Assembly: GCF_900104475.1 (NCBI RefSeq)
Contig: NZ_FNJR01000003.1
Span: forward strand, 412,917-476,916
Length of the DNA: 64,000 nucleotides
Source: Actinopolyspora xinjiangensis
GTDB taxonomy: Bacteria > Actinomycetota > Actinomycetes > Mycobacteriales > Pseudonocardiaceae
Direction of reading: 5' to 3'
Shown here piece after piece: positions 18,487 to 27,658 of this stretch. The translations under genes and the position numbers were made by a program. The notes under the pieces were generated by a model. That model did no database searches. It saw nothing but the letters and a program-made list of their open reading frames with translations, and was not told the DNA's origin. The stretch's first letter is position 1. Every line of letters begins with the position of its first letter.

Positions 18487-19518
18487 TCACTCGACGCGCC
18501 GAGCGAGACCGAGCAGTTCGGCGTTGCCGGTGCGGATGGCGTGCTGGTCCGTCGCGGACAACTCGGCATCGGTGAGGCGGGCGACCGGATCGGGCACCCC
18601 CATGTCGAAGGGGTGGTCCGAGCCGAGCAGTATCCGGTCGGGGCCGACCTCGGCGACCAGCGCGCGCAGCGCCCCGGGGGTGTGCACCAGCGAGTCGAAC
18701 CAGAGGTCGCGCAGGTAGCTGCTCGGGAGCCGTTCACAACCCCGTGCGTCGGGGCGCACCCGCCAGGCGTGGTCGGAACGGCCGAGGTAGGTGGGCAGGT
18801 AGCCGCCGCCGTGGGCGGCCAGCACCCGCAGTCCGGGATGCCGGTCCAACACTCCCGAGAAGATCAGGTGCGAGAGGGCGACGGCGTTCTCCACCGGCTG
18901 ACCGACGGTGTTGGCCAGGTTGAAGCGGTCGAGCCGGTCACCGAGCGTGCAGCCGAACGGGTGCAGGAAGACCAGCGCGCCACGCCGCGCCGCACGAGCC
19001 CAGAACGGTTCCAGGCCGGGGTCGGAGAGCTCGACGGTGCTGCCGTCGGCTCGTGGGGCGTGCGAGGAGATCTCCACGCCCACCAGCCCAAGGTCCAGCG
19101 CCTCGTCCAGCGCCGGGACCGTCATCTCGGGGTGTTGCAGGGGCACCAGGCCGAGACCGCGGAACCGTGCCGTGTCCTGGGCGACCGTGGCGGCCATAGC
19201 ATGATTGGCCGTCGAGACCACCGTCCACGCCAGATCCGGTTCGGCCCAGTAGTGGTACTGCGACGGCGACGGCGACAGCAGCCGCACGTCCACCCCGACG
19301 GCGTCCATGTCGGACCGTCGCACGTCGGGGTCGGTCAGCTGGGGGATCCGCTCGGCGACCATGCGCGCGGAGATCTCGCTCGACTCGGTGCCCTGGCGGG
19401 TCCGCTCCAGCCGCTGCTGGGCGCGCAGTCCGGACTCTCCGGCCACTGCCTCCTCGACCTCGCCGAGAAGCACGTGCGCGTGCACGTCGACGACGGGGTG
19501 CTGTGCCACCCCGCTCAT
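18487..19518 (-). CDS. Amidohydrolase-2 (ACMSD-like decarboxylase) family protein
   Basis: 343 aa TIM-barrel metal enzyme. The HxH pair is in VDVHAHVLL near the N-terminus, later metal ligands are FLHPFG and AAHGGG, and the catalytic Asp is in LLGSDHPFDMG. This subgroup contains aminocarboxymuconate-semialdehyde decarboxylase and aromatic acid (resorcylate, dihydroxybenzoate) decarboxylases. The start overlaps the stop of the monooxygenase gene by four bases. In this operon it most likely decarboxylates an aromatic acid or a ring-cleavage product. Confidence 0.85.
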   Translation of the reverse strand: MSGVAQHPVVDVHAHVLLGEVEEAVAGESGLRAQQRLERTRQGTESSEISARMVAERIPQLTDPDVRRSDMDAVGVDVRLLSPSPSQYHYWAEPDLAWTVVSTANHAMAATVAQDTARFRGLGLVPLQHPEMTVPALDEALDLGLVGVEISSHAPRADGSTVELSDPGLEPFWARAARRGALVFLHPFGCTLGDRLDRFNLANTVGQPVENAVALSHLIFSGVLDRHPGLRVLAAHGGGYLPTYLGRSDHAWRVRPDARGCERLPSSYLRDLWFDSLVHTPGALRALVAEVGPDRILLGSDHPFDMGVPDPVARLTDAELSATDQHAIRTGNAELLGLARRVE

Positions 19519-20639
19519 GCCGGTTCCCCCACGACGCGCGCCACCCGGTCCATCAGTGCGGGGACGTCGCCCTGTTCACCGTCGAGCAGCCACTGCCCCA
19601 ACCGGACGGAGGCGTCCACCACGGTGCGGGACCGTTCGAGCCTGCGTGCGGTGAAGGCCGTCCACAGTTCCTCGTCGATCCGGTCAGCCCCGGTCAGCAA
19701 CTCGGCGAGCACGGCCGCGTCCTCCAGCGCCAGGGCCGCGCCCTGGGCCAGCGTGGGTGGGCAGACGTGCACGGCGTCGCCGATGAGCACCACCCGGCCG
19801 CGGTGCCACGGCCCGTCCAGCAGGTGTGTCTCGAACCACGTGTAGTTGATCCGGGAGGGATCGTCGAGGTGGGGCCGGATCTCGTCCCACGGCCCGTGGT
19901 AGTGCTCGGCCAGCCCTCGCATCACCGCGAGGCGTTCTTCAGGGGTGAGACCGCCGCGGTCCCGGGCGTCCTCGACCAGGTAGGCGTAGAGGCTGTCCTC
20001 GGTGACCGGGCAGTACCCGGCGATGTAGGCCGCCCCGTCGTAGTAGAGGTCAGTGTGGGTGACGCTGGCCGGTCGGGGGGTGAACGCGCGCCAGATGCCC
20101 ATGCCGGTGGGGCGGGTCTCCAGCTCGATCCCCAGCATCCGCCGGACCGACGAACGCACCCCGTCGGCACCGATCACGAGGTCGTAGCGGCCCGAGACCT
20201 CGCCGTCGAAGCGGACCAGCACGCCGTCGTCATCCTGCTCGATCCCGGTGCAGCTGGTGCCGAGCCGGACGTTCACCCCCGCTTCGATCGCCCGGTCGGT
20301 GAGGACGCGCGCCAGGTCGGGGCGGTACATACCGACCGTGGCAGGCAGGTCGTCACCACCGGTGCGGGCATCGGTGATCTCCTCCAGCAGCTCCCCCGAC
20401 GGGGCACGCAGCCCCAGCGAGGCGAAGGGGTAACCGCGGCGTCGGACCTCCTCCCACACACCGAGCCGCCGCAGCACGCGCAGCGCGTTCCCCTGCAGGG
20501 TGATTCCCGAGCCGAGTGCGGTGATCTCGCGATTGGTCTCGACGAGTTCGACGTCGACGCCCTGCTCGGCGAGCAGGACGGCGGTGGCGGTCCCAGCGGA
20601 ACCACCGCCGACGACGAGTACGGAACGAACGGCGGGCAT
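19515..20639 (-). CDS. FAD-dependent aromatic monooxygenase (PHBH type)
   Basis: 374 aa. It has the N-terminal FAD loop VVGGGSAGTATAVLLAEQGV, the DG motif LVIGADGVRSSVR near residue 160, and GDAVHVCPPTLAQGAALALEDA for the FAD ribityl contact. This is the class A flavin monooxygenase plan, which hydroxylates phenolic acids with NAD(P)H and O2. Two ATGs stand in a row; the second (20639) is better spaced from AGGAG. It overlaps the amidohydrolase gene, so hydroxylation and decarboxylation are probably successive steps. Confidence 0.88.
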   Translation of the reverse strand: MPAVRSVLVVGGGSAGTATAVLLAEQGVDVELVETNREITALGSGITLQGNALRVLRRLGVWEEVRRRGYPFASLGLRAPSGELLEEITDARTGGDDLPATVGMYRPDLARVLTDRAIEAGVNVRLGTSCTGIEQDDDGVLVRFDGEVSGRYDLVIGADGVRSSVRRMLGIELETRPTGMGIWRAFTPRPASVTHTDLYYDGAAYIAGYCPVTEDSLYAYLVEDARDRGGLTPEERLAVMRGLAEHYHGPWDEIRPHLDDPSRINYTWFETHLLDGPWHRGRVVLIGDAVHVCPPTLAQGAALALEDAAVLAELLTGADRIDEELWTAFTARRLERSRTVVDASVRLGQWLLDGEQGDVPALMDRVARVVGEPA

Positions 20640-20649
20640 CATGTTACTC

Positions 20650-21603
20650 CTACTTGACGGCCAACGGGTTGACGGGGGAGCCGACGGCTCCGGTCACGGG
20701 CAACGGCGCGGCGGTGAGCCAGAACGCGAAGCGGCCGTCCGCGGCGCAGTCGGCGGCCAACTCGTCGAGGTCCCACATCTCGCCGATGAACAGCCCGATG
20801 TGCGGGATCGCCACCTGGTGCAGCGGCTGGAAGGCCTCGTCGAACTCGTTGGGCCGCACCTCGAAACCCCACGTGTCGGTGGCGATCGCGGCGATCTCCG
20901 TGTCGTGCAACCACTCGGCGGTGGTGAACGACAGACCGGGTGCTGGTCCACCCGCGTAGCTTCCCCACCCCTCGCGGCGAGCGCGGGTGAGCCGGCCGGT
21001 TCGTACGCACAGCAGGTCGCCCCGTCCGACGGTCACGCCGTGCGCCGCGGCGGTGCGCTCCAGCAGCTCGGTGGTGACGGCGAACCCGTCGGGCAGCTCG
21101 CCCTCGTCACCGAAGACGCGGCCCACGTCGAGCAGCACTCCCCGGCCCGCGATGTGGGCGGCGGCCGTCTCCATCCCGGTGACCTGGTCGCCCTCGCTGG
21201 TGACGACCTCCTCGGCACGGCGGCGGTTGTAGGCCGTTCCGTGGTCGAAGATGTGCCCCAGGCCGTCCCACTGGGTCGAGCACTGCAACGGCATGAACAC
21301 GACGTCGTCGGCGCCACCGAGCCCGTGCGGGAATCCCTGACCACGTGCGGCGTCGAGGCCGGTGTCGAGCATGGTGTGGACCGGGTTGGTGCGGCGCCGC
21401 CACCCGTGCTGCGGGCCGTGCGTGTCGAACCGCTGGGACAGCGAGAACACCGTGCCGCGACGCACCTGCCGGGCCCCTTCGACGCGGTTGTCCTCGGAGA
21501 GGAAGTTGAGGGTTCCCAGCACGTCGTCGGCTCCCCATCGGCCGGCGTTCGAGCAACGCGCCGCCGCGGCGGCGATGGCGCTCTCCGGATCGGCCCGGTC
21601 CAT
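20650..21603 (-). CDS. Cyclase/kynurenine-formamidase-like metal hydrolase
   Basis: 317 aa of the cyclase (PF04199) family. The metal region usually written HGTHxDxPxH appears as STQWDGLGHIFDHG, as in the longer subgroup that includes isatin-hydrolase-like enzymes. Members hydrolyse cyclic amides or N-formyl compounds, hinting that the pathway substrate may contain nitrogen. The ATG at 21603 overlaps the stop of the preceding FAH gene (TGATG). Confidence 0.82.
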   Translation of the reverse strand: MDRADPESAIAAAAARCSNAGRWGADDVLGTLNFLSEDNRVEGARQVRRGTVFSLSQRFDTHGPQHGWRRRTNPVHTMLDTGLDAARGQGFPHGLGGADDVVFMPLQCSTQWDGLGHIFDHGTAYNRRRAEEVVTSEGDQVTGMETAAAHIAGRGVLLDVGRVFGDEGELPDGFAVTTELLERTAAAHGVTVGRGDLLCVRTGRLTRARREGWGSYAGGPAPGLSFTTAEWLHDTEIAAIATDTWGFEVRPNEFDEAFQPLHQVAIPHIGLFIGEMWDLDELAADCAADGRFAFWLTAAPLPVTGAVGSPVNPLAVK

Positions 21604-22568
21604 CACGCCTCCTCCACGACGCAGGGGGTGCGTTGGGTCCCCAGCCCGGTGATCGTGCTCGTCATGACGTCGCCCGGGCGCAGCAGCCGACCGTGGTGCA
21701 GCCCGTTTCCGGCCGGGCTGCCGGTGAGGACCAGGTCGCCGGGAAGCAGTTCGACCGTCCGGGAGGCGGCGGAGACGAGCGCGGCCACATCGAAGATCAT
21801 GTCCTCGGTGGATTCGTCCTGCATGACCTCGTCGTTGAGCTCCAGCGTCAACCGCAGGTCACCGGGGTCCACGAACTCCGACGGCACCAACCACGGACCG
21901 GTCGGCAGGAATCCCGGGGCGTTCTTGGCGCGCAGCCAGTCGGTGCCGATCTCGGGCATGTCACCTCGGAACACCAGGTCCCGCGTGGTCAGGTCGTTGG
22001 CGATCGTGTAGGCGGCTACGTGGCGCGGAGCCGATTCGCGATCGACCCGGAAGGTCCTGCGGCCGATGACGGCGGCCAGTTCCAGCTCCCAGTCGTGCTG
22101 CTCGGAGTAACCCGGCAGCACCACCTCGTCATAGGGACCGGTGACCGCACCGGGCAGTCCGGCGAACAGGTACGGTTCCCCCTCCATGGCACGGCGGTCC
22201 ATCATCGCGGTGGTCTCCGCCCGGACCTGCTGTTCCGTGCGCTCGGGACCGAGCTCGGCGTGCTTGACGGCCAGGTCGATGACGTGGGTGCGGTAGTTGG
22301 CTCCGGCCTGCACGATCTGCCTGGGGCGCAGCGGGGCGCGCACCGACAGCTCAGCCAGCGGGCACCAGCGGGAGCTGTCCGAGTCCGCGGCCAACTCCGC
22401 GAGTCGCGGCGAAACCGCGTCCCAAGCTTCCACGATGGACAGCACGTTGCCCGGGATTGCCGGGGTGTGCGACAGGTTCAGGGTCCGGTCACCGACCACG
22501 AGCCCGGGGAACTCCTCGTTCCCCGCGGCGAACGTGCCGAGCGCGAACGGACTGCCGGCCTCAGCCAA
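21603..22568 (-). CDS. Fumarylacetoacetate-hydrolase family protein (FAH 2)
   Basis: 321 aa. The FAH core is seen in DWELELAAVIGRRTFRV (metal acids), ANDLTTRDLVFRGD and the late GDLVLTGSPAGNG. The frame is open to 22628, but I prefer the TTG at 22568: AAAGGA lies seven bases upstream, and the extension is AT-rich with a TTA codon and a dyad that looks regulatory. It is the first gene of the catabolic operon and diverges from the LysR gene. It is only distantly similar to FAH 1, so the two probably act on different intermediates. Confidence 0.86.
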   Translation of the reverse strand: MAEAGSPFALGTFAAGNEEFPGLVVGDRTLNLSHTPAIPGNVLSIVEAWDAVSPRLAELAADSDSSRWCPLAELSVRAPLRPRQIVQAGANYRTHVIDLAVKHAELGPERTEQQVRAETTAMMDRRAMEGEPYLFAGLPGAVTGPYDEVVLPGYSEQHDWELELAAVIGRRTFRVDRESAPRHVAAYTIANDLTTRDLVFRGDMPEIGTDWLRAKNAPGFLPTGPWLVPSEFVDPGDLRLTLELNDEVMQDESTEDMIFDVAALVSAASRTVELLPGDLVLTGSPAGNGLHHGRLLRPGDVMTSTITGLGTQRTPCVVEEA

Positions 22569-22589
22569 GACTGCGTCCTTTCGTCTTCG

Positions 22590-22603
22590 TAACGACACGT
22601 TTA
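22590..22603. promoter_or_regulatory. Possible LysR operator in the divergent promoter
   Basis: TAACG-ACA-CGTTTA, a short AT-richer dyad between the LysR gene and the FAH 2 start, where LysR regulators usually bind to activate the divergent operon and repress themselves. Confidence 0.35.
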
Positions 22604-22633
22604 CTCTGAAACGCCACCAAGGCATCACGGAAG

Positions 22634-23593
22634 ATGAATCCGCGTATACGGGAGATCGACGCCATCGATAGGAAAGCCCTGGCGAACCTGGATCTGAACC
22701 TGCTGGTGTCGCTGCACCACCTGCTGCGGGAACGCAGCGTCACGCGGGCCGCCCAGCGCATGAGCCTCGGACAGCCCGCGTTGAGCGCCGCCCTGGCACG
22801 GCTGCGGCGGCACTTCGGTGACGAGCTGCTGACCAGGGTGGGCAACCACTACGAGCTCACCCCGCTGGCAGTGCGGTTGAGGTCGCGCACCGAAACAGCG
22901 CTGGCCGGAGTGGAGCGCGTTTTCACCAGCGAACCCGTCTTCGACCCAGCCACCTCGCAGGCGACCTTCCGGGTGCTGGGATCCGACTACGCCATGTCGC
23001 TGCTCGGCGGGCGTGTCGGTCGGTTGCTGGCCGAGCGGGCTCCGAACGTGCGGCTGCGGTTCGAGCTGCACACCCCGAGCGTGATCGACCGGGCGGACGA
23101 GGTGCTGCGCGACGTCGACGCGCTGCTGCTGCCGCACGGTTTTCTCAACGACCTGCCGAACCTGGACGTCTTCTCGGACAGCTGGGTCTGTCTGGTGGCC
23201 GAGGACAACCCCCACGTGGACGAGGAGCTGACGATGGAGCAGCTCGCCGAGCTGCCGTGGGTGCTGACCTACCACTCCCCCTCGGCGTTCACCCCGGCGG
23301 CGCGCCAGTTGCAGATGCTCGGCGTCGAACCGGACGTGCGGGTGGTGGTGGAGAGTTTCCTGGCGCTGCCGTCGTTCATCGCGGGCACGAACCGCATCAC
23401 CCTCACACAGGCCAAACTGGCTCCGCTGCTCACCGCGGCGGGTGAGGTCCGCGCGGTGCCCTGCCCCTACGAGACCGTGCCGCTGGTCGAAGCCCTGTGG
23501 TGGCACCCCACGCACGACAGCGATCCCGAGCACGTCTGGCTGCGTTCGGTCTTCGCCGAAGCGGGTGAACAACTCTTCGGGGCCACCGGTTGA
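22634..23593 (+). CDS. LysR-family transcriptional regulator
   Basis: 319 aa. The N-terminal winged helix-turn-helix (LDLNLLVSLHHLLRERSVTR, then AAQRMSLGQPALSAALARLR) is followed by a periplasmic-binding-like effector domain. It resembles the NodD/NahR branch, which senses aromatic compounds. It is transcribed away from the six-gene ring-cleavage operon and very probably controls it, with a pathway substrate or intermediate as inducer. Confidence 0.92.
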   Translation: MNPRIREIDAIDRKALANLDLNLLVSLHHLLRERSVTRAAQRMSLGQPALSAALARLRRHFGDELLTRVGNHYELTPLAVRLRSRTETALAGVERVFTSEPVFDPATSQATFRVLGSDYAMSLLGGRVGRLLAERAPNVRLRFELHTPSVIDRADEVLRDVDALLLPHGFLNDLPNLDVFSDSWVCLVAEDNPHVDEELTMEQLAELPWVLTYHSPSAFTPAARQLQMLGVEPDVRVVVESFLALPSFIAGTNRITLTQAKLAPLLTAAGEVRAVPCPYETVPLVEALWWHPTHDSDPEHVWLRSVFAEAGEQLFGATG

Positions 23594-24063
23594 GCGGACC
23601 GGCGGACTCGGGGCGGGGTACTCGCCGGTGATGAGTGCAGCGTCGAGGACGTGCTCGACGGTCATCGGGCCCTCAGCCGGGATCGGCTCCCGGTGTGGGG
23701 GCGACATCGAACTCGTCCAGCCGCCAGCGGAGGGCGACAGGGCTTGCTCGTGGATGTGACGACGCGCGTATTCGATGATCGGCCCATGGGTGCGAACCGC
23801 ACGTTCAGACTACCGGAATCCTCACGTACGGGACGACCCCGATTCCGGGGCCACGACCCGCTGGCCACTTCGACAGTGGAGGTACGCAAAGGACTGCGCT
23901 CGCTTGCTCCGGCCAGAATCCGTCGCGGACGCGTCCGACCGGGCTCGGCCAACGATACACCACGGAGATCGTGTCCCCCGATACGGCACGACCGTGGACA
24001 GCGGCTTCGGAATGGGGGTCGGGCCCGAGCGGTGCGCCCTCCTCGGGCCCGAACCGGTCGCTC
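23594..24063. other. Gene-free interval between convergent genes
   Basis: 470 bases. I see no supported gene; frames here lack ribosome-binding sites and family resemblance. Confidence 0.45.
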
Positions 24064-25356
24064 CTACCGCTCGCCGTGCAGGCTGGTCGTGTAGTAGGTG
24101 GTGGTCGTGGGGCTGGTCAGGACCGCGTCGAACGCTTGGGATACGGGAGTGGACAGGCTGGAGCTCTGGGTCCGGATGCTGTCCAGTCCTTCCGAGGGAG
24201 CGCCACGGAGGTCGGTGAGGCTGATGTCGGCGCCGTACCCTGCGTCGATGACGGCGGCCTCGACACTTCCGGGCTCTGGGGTATCGAGGCGTTCCTCGGT
24301 GACGGTGAAGCCTCCTTCGGCCCCCTCGGTCGGATGCATCTCGGCGACGTGCTCGGCGGTGTGGGTCTGAGCCAGCGCCCGGTAGTCGTCACCGAGCGCG
24401 CGATGGAGATAGTAACCCATGGGCAGGACGGCGAGTTCGCCGTCGAAGTACACGGGAGTCTTCTGGATGTGATTGTTGTGGGCGGCCAGCACGATGCGCG
24501 TGCCGGGGTCGGCACGGTCGAGGTGCCAGTGCAGCGATTCGGCCATGTAGTGTTCCCTGACCGCGGCGTCCCCTTCCCGCCCCCGGCCCGCGAAGAGGTC
24601 GCTCATGGCGGTGAACATGTAGTCGGCGTGCAGAGCCGCCTCGAGGTGACGCAACGCGAGGTCGTAGCCGGCCTGGTCGCTGCGTGAGACGTACAGCGGT
24701 TCCAGCGAGCGGAACCGCAGCAGCAGCCGTGTCAGCGAGGCGGTCAGCGCGTCCTGGTCGGCGCCGTCCAGTTGTGCCCATTTCGGGGCGGCCACGGCCA
24801 CCGAGGTTCCGGTGAACCGGTCGGCGACGGCCAACGCCCGCTCGACCAGGCCGAGGACCTCGGGGTCCACCTCGCGCAGGTAGTCGGCCAGCGGTTCCAA
24901 CGCCGGGCGCAACCGGCCGCCGGCCGTGGGAGTGTCCACGCCGACGAAACGCAACGGGTGTGCGCTGGTGCGGTTGTGTCGGCGCAGCCAGTGCACCAGC
25001 TGTGGGTTCACCCCGGCGTTCGTGGTGCCACCCACCTCGGCCAGATCAGCGTCGTCACCGTGGCCCCGCAGCCAGCGGTCCAGGGCCGCGGCTTCGCTGA
25101 ATCCGAACTCGAAGGCCACGACAGTGAATCCACAGCGTTCGGCCAAAAAGCGCAGCACCCGCTGTCGGGCGCGGGTGAACTCGCCGACGAAGTGGGCACC
25201 CTCGCCCAGAGCCACCACTCGTGCGTCGCCGACGATGTCGCGCAACGGTTCGAGATCGTCCAGCGGCGCGTCCACATCGAGACCACGCAGGGTGCTGGTG
25301 TGCTCGCCGAACCAGTCGGACAGCGAGGCAGCGGAACGAGACATACGGTCAGTCAT
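24064..25356 (-). CDS. Erythromycin-esterase family protein
   Basis: 430 aa. The pattern VVALGEGAHFVGEFTRARQRVLRFL near residue 47 and VLAAHNNHIQK near residue 285 match the EreA/EreB family, whose conserved His and Glu residues open macrolide lactones. Actinomycete homologues are common and mostly lack a proven substrate, so macrolide inactivation is possible but not shown. It is a lone gene with no resistance or macrolide genes beside it. Confidence 0.85.
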   Translation of the reverse strand: MTDRMSRSAASLSDWFGEHTSTLRGLDVDAPLDDLEPLRDIVGDARVVALGEGAHFVGEFTRARQRVLRFLAERCGFTVVAFEFGFSEAAALDRWLRGHGDDADLAEVGGTTNAGVNPQLVHWLRRHNRTSAHPLRFVGVDTPTAGGRLRPALEPLADYLREVDPEVLGLVERALAVADRFTGTSVAVAAPKWAQLDGADQDALTASLTRLLLRFRSLEPLYVSRSDQAGYDLALRHLEAALHADYMFTAMSDLFAGRGREGDAAVREHYMAESLHWHLDRADPGTRIVLAAHNNHIQKTPVYFDGELAVLPMGYYLHRALGDDYRALAQTHTAEHVAEMHPTEGAEGGFTVTEERLDTPEPGSVEAAVIDAGYGADISLTDLRGAPSEGLDSIRTQSSSLSTPVSQAFDAVLTSPTTTTYYTTSLHGER

Positions 25357-25683
25357 CAGTCACTCAACTCTCGGTGCGAAGACGAAACACGATCACCGAA
25401 CGGGGAGGAGGACTCGACCCAATTGGCCACGAAAAACGAGTGGCGGGGCCACGGCCCGGCGCCACCGAACCGGAGGGGACATCACTCCGGCCGTCCGCAC
25501 TCCCCGAGAGGAGTGCCTCAGAGGAACAGACTTCCCGTAGGCATGGCACAACTCTAGCAGTCGCTGATCGTCCCGCCCCGACCACCACCCGTGCTCGTCC
25601 CTGGAACACACCACCACCCGCGCGGGAGTTCCCCTCCGGCAGGGGCATGTCGGCGAATTTTCGTGATCAGTAGGATTCGAGAC

Positions 25684-26403
25684 GTGGAGGGCAGGACGGC
25701 AGTGGTGACCGGCGCCGGCAGCGGGATCGGGCGCGCACTGGCCCGGAGACTGGCCGAGCGGGGAGCGCACCTCGTGCTCGCCGACACGGATTCCAGCGCA
25801 TTGAGCGATGTCTCGAAGTCGCTGGGGGCGCGAGCGGTTCCCACCGACGTCGCCGTGCCGGAAGCGGTCGAGGCGCTCGCCCAGGCCGCCGGTGACGCTC
25901 GGTTGGTGTGCCTCAACGCGGGCATCGTGGGTCGTGACCTCGGCGCGCCTTGGGAGGTGACCGCCGACGACTGGGACCGGGTGTTCGCGGTGAACGTCGG
26001 CGGCGTCGTCAACGGGTTGCGCGCGTTCGTACCCCGGTTGCTGGCCGCGGATCAGCCGGCGCACATCCTGATCACCGGCTCGTTGGCCGGGGCCACGACA
26101 TTTCCCGGCGGTGGTGCCTACGGTCCTTCCAAGCACGCTGTCCACGCCGTCGCCGAACACGCCGCGATGGTGCTGGCCGGCACCCCGGTCGGGGTGAGCA
26201 TGGTCTGCCCCGCTCTCGTCTCGACCGGCATGTCCGGCGAAGGTACCGATCCATCGACGGTCGCCGCGCGGGCCCTGGCCACGATCGACGACGGGACGTT
26301 CGCCGTGCTCCCGGCCGAGTGGCACGACGCCGTCGTCGACGCCGCCACACGCCTCACCTCCGGTCAGTACCCCGAACCACCTCACCCCGGCGCCGCACGA
26401 TGA
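25684..26403 (+). CDS. Short-chain dehydrogenase/reductase (SDR)
   Basis: 239 aa classical SDR: VTGAGSGIGRALARRLAERG for NAD(P) binding, NAG, then the catalytic Ser in ITGSLAG and the YxxxK in AYGPSKHA. Starts are ambiguous. I use the GTG at 25684, which follows TAGGAT; a GTG at 25663 and an ATG further upstream are also in frame. Substrate unknown; no partner gene beside it. Confidence 0.85.
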   Translation: MEGRTAVVTGAGSGIGRALARRLAERGAHLVLADTDSSALSDVSKSLGARAVPTDVAVPEAVEALAQAAGDARLVCLNAGIVGRDLGAPWEVTADDWDRVFAVNVGGVVNGLRAFVPRLLAADQPAHILITGSLAGATTFPGGGAYGPSKHAVHAVAEHAAMVLAGTPVGVSMVCPALVSTGMSGEGTDPSTVAARALATIDDGTFAVLPAEWHDAVVDAATRLTSGQYPEPPHPGAAR

Positions 26404-26791
26404 CCACCTCGTCGCACTGAAACGGTGGGTCACGTACGCAGTGCTCGCAGGCCGGTGGTGCCGCCGCCCCACCGGGATCGCTGCGCTCCGCCGCTCAGGA
26501 CAGCTTCAGCGGTAGGGAGCGCTTCGAGCGAGCTCCGCACGAAATCCCTTCGGACCACGCGGCGCGACGCCCGGGACGAAAGCAGCGTCCCGGGGACGGG
26601 ACGGCAGACCGTCGCGACGTGACTTCCGGCAGCTCGACGGACGGGCACGGGGAACTGGTGCGAGGACTCCCGGCACGGACGGCTCGACAGCGGCGATCCG
26701 GTCGTCGAGGAACGTCGAACCCGAGCACGAGCTCACCCAGAACGCCCTCGCCTGCGGGGCTCGGCCACGGCGGCCGTTATGCTGCCCGGCG
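26404..26791. other. Gene-free interval
   Basis: About 390 bases with no supported gene. The end (TTATGCT at 26774) could be a -10 element for a leaderless transcript of the next gene, whose ATG lacks a ribosome-binding site. Confidence 0.35.
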
Positions 26792-27391
26792 ATGACCACT
26801 TCGGCCTCCTCCTCGGAAGCAGATCAGCCGGCCTCGGTCGGCCGACTGGCCACCGCGCTGCAAGCGCTGGACCACTACCGCGGGACGAACACCCCGGACG
26901 AACACACGGCGGCGGCCGAGCGGCTCGGCGGCGAAGCGGTCTACCGCGCCTACCTGGCCAACGCGCTGCTCGGCGCGGCCCAGCTCGAAGCGCTCCTGAA
27001 CGAATCCGTCGAGTTCGACGCCGAACAACGCAGCGCCATCTACCTCCAGCAGCAGCAGACCGCCGGCGTCACCGGCGACCAGACCAGCATGCTGGAATTC
27101 CTGCGGTGGCAGTTGCTGCGGATCGCCTCCCCGCTGCGGGAGAACGCCCGAACCGAGCAGGCCGGACCCGTCCCGGTGGCCGCCGCCCAGACCGCCGAAG
27201 GGCTGGATCGGCTGCTGGCCGTGAGCGCGGCGAGCCACACCCTCACCGACCAGGCCGACATCGACTCGGTCGCCGAACAGCTCGACACGGCGCACCAGGC
27301 ACTGAGCAGCGCTGTCGAGAACATCGATCGACTGCGCGCGCTGACCGAGCGGGCCCGCTCCGGGACGGAGACCGAGGATTCCGAGTCCTGA
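26792..27391 (+). CDS. Hypothetical helical protein
   Basis: 199 aa, mostly helical and acidic, with no motif I recognise and no signal peptide or membrane segment. The chain starts with a Ser/Ala-rich linker, has a central QQQQ-containing helix, and ends in a charged helix. There is no ribosome-binding site before the ATG, which suggests leaderless translation. Codon use looks like that of real genes here (GC-rich third positions). Confidence 0.6.
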   Translation: MTTSASSSEADQPASVGRLATALQALDHYRGTNTPDEHTAAAERLGGEAVYRAYLANALLGAAQLEALLNESVEFDAEQRSAIYLQQQQTAGVTGDQTSMLEFLRWQLLRIASPLRENARTEQAGPVPVAAAQTAEGLDRLLAVSAASHTLTDQADIDSVAEQLDTAHQALSSAVENIDRLRALTERARSGTETEDSES

Positions 27392-27658
27392 ACCGGCCGA
27401 GCGGACCCGACGCGGCTGCGGCGACTCGAAGCACACCACCCGAGCGGTCGGCACCACCGTCGAGCCGCCCACGCGCGTCCCCGTGGGCGGGACCCGGATT
27501 CGTGGTGCCCGGTCACGGATGAGCTCCGGTCGAACGAGCACCTCACATCGGACGGGCTCGGAGCACACCGGGAAACGGTCGAGTACGTAGGGACACGGCC
27601 GGGAATCTGAGTATTCGTACTGTTCCCGCACCGACGCCTCGCACACCATGTTGAGGAC

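Noticed and set aside
17959-19845. Long plus-strand open frame over the ring-cleavage operon
   Set aside because: Antisense to the dioxygenase, amidohydrolase and monooxygenase genes, all of which show catalytic motifs on the minus strand.
24064-25356. Macrolide resistance gene
   Set aside because: Family membership is clear, but there is no sequence-level proof of macrolide esterase activity and no resistance context, so only the family name is given.
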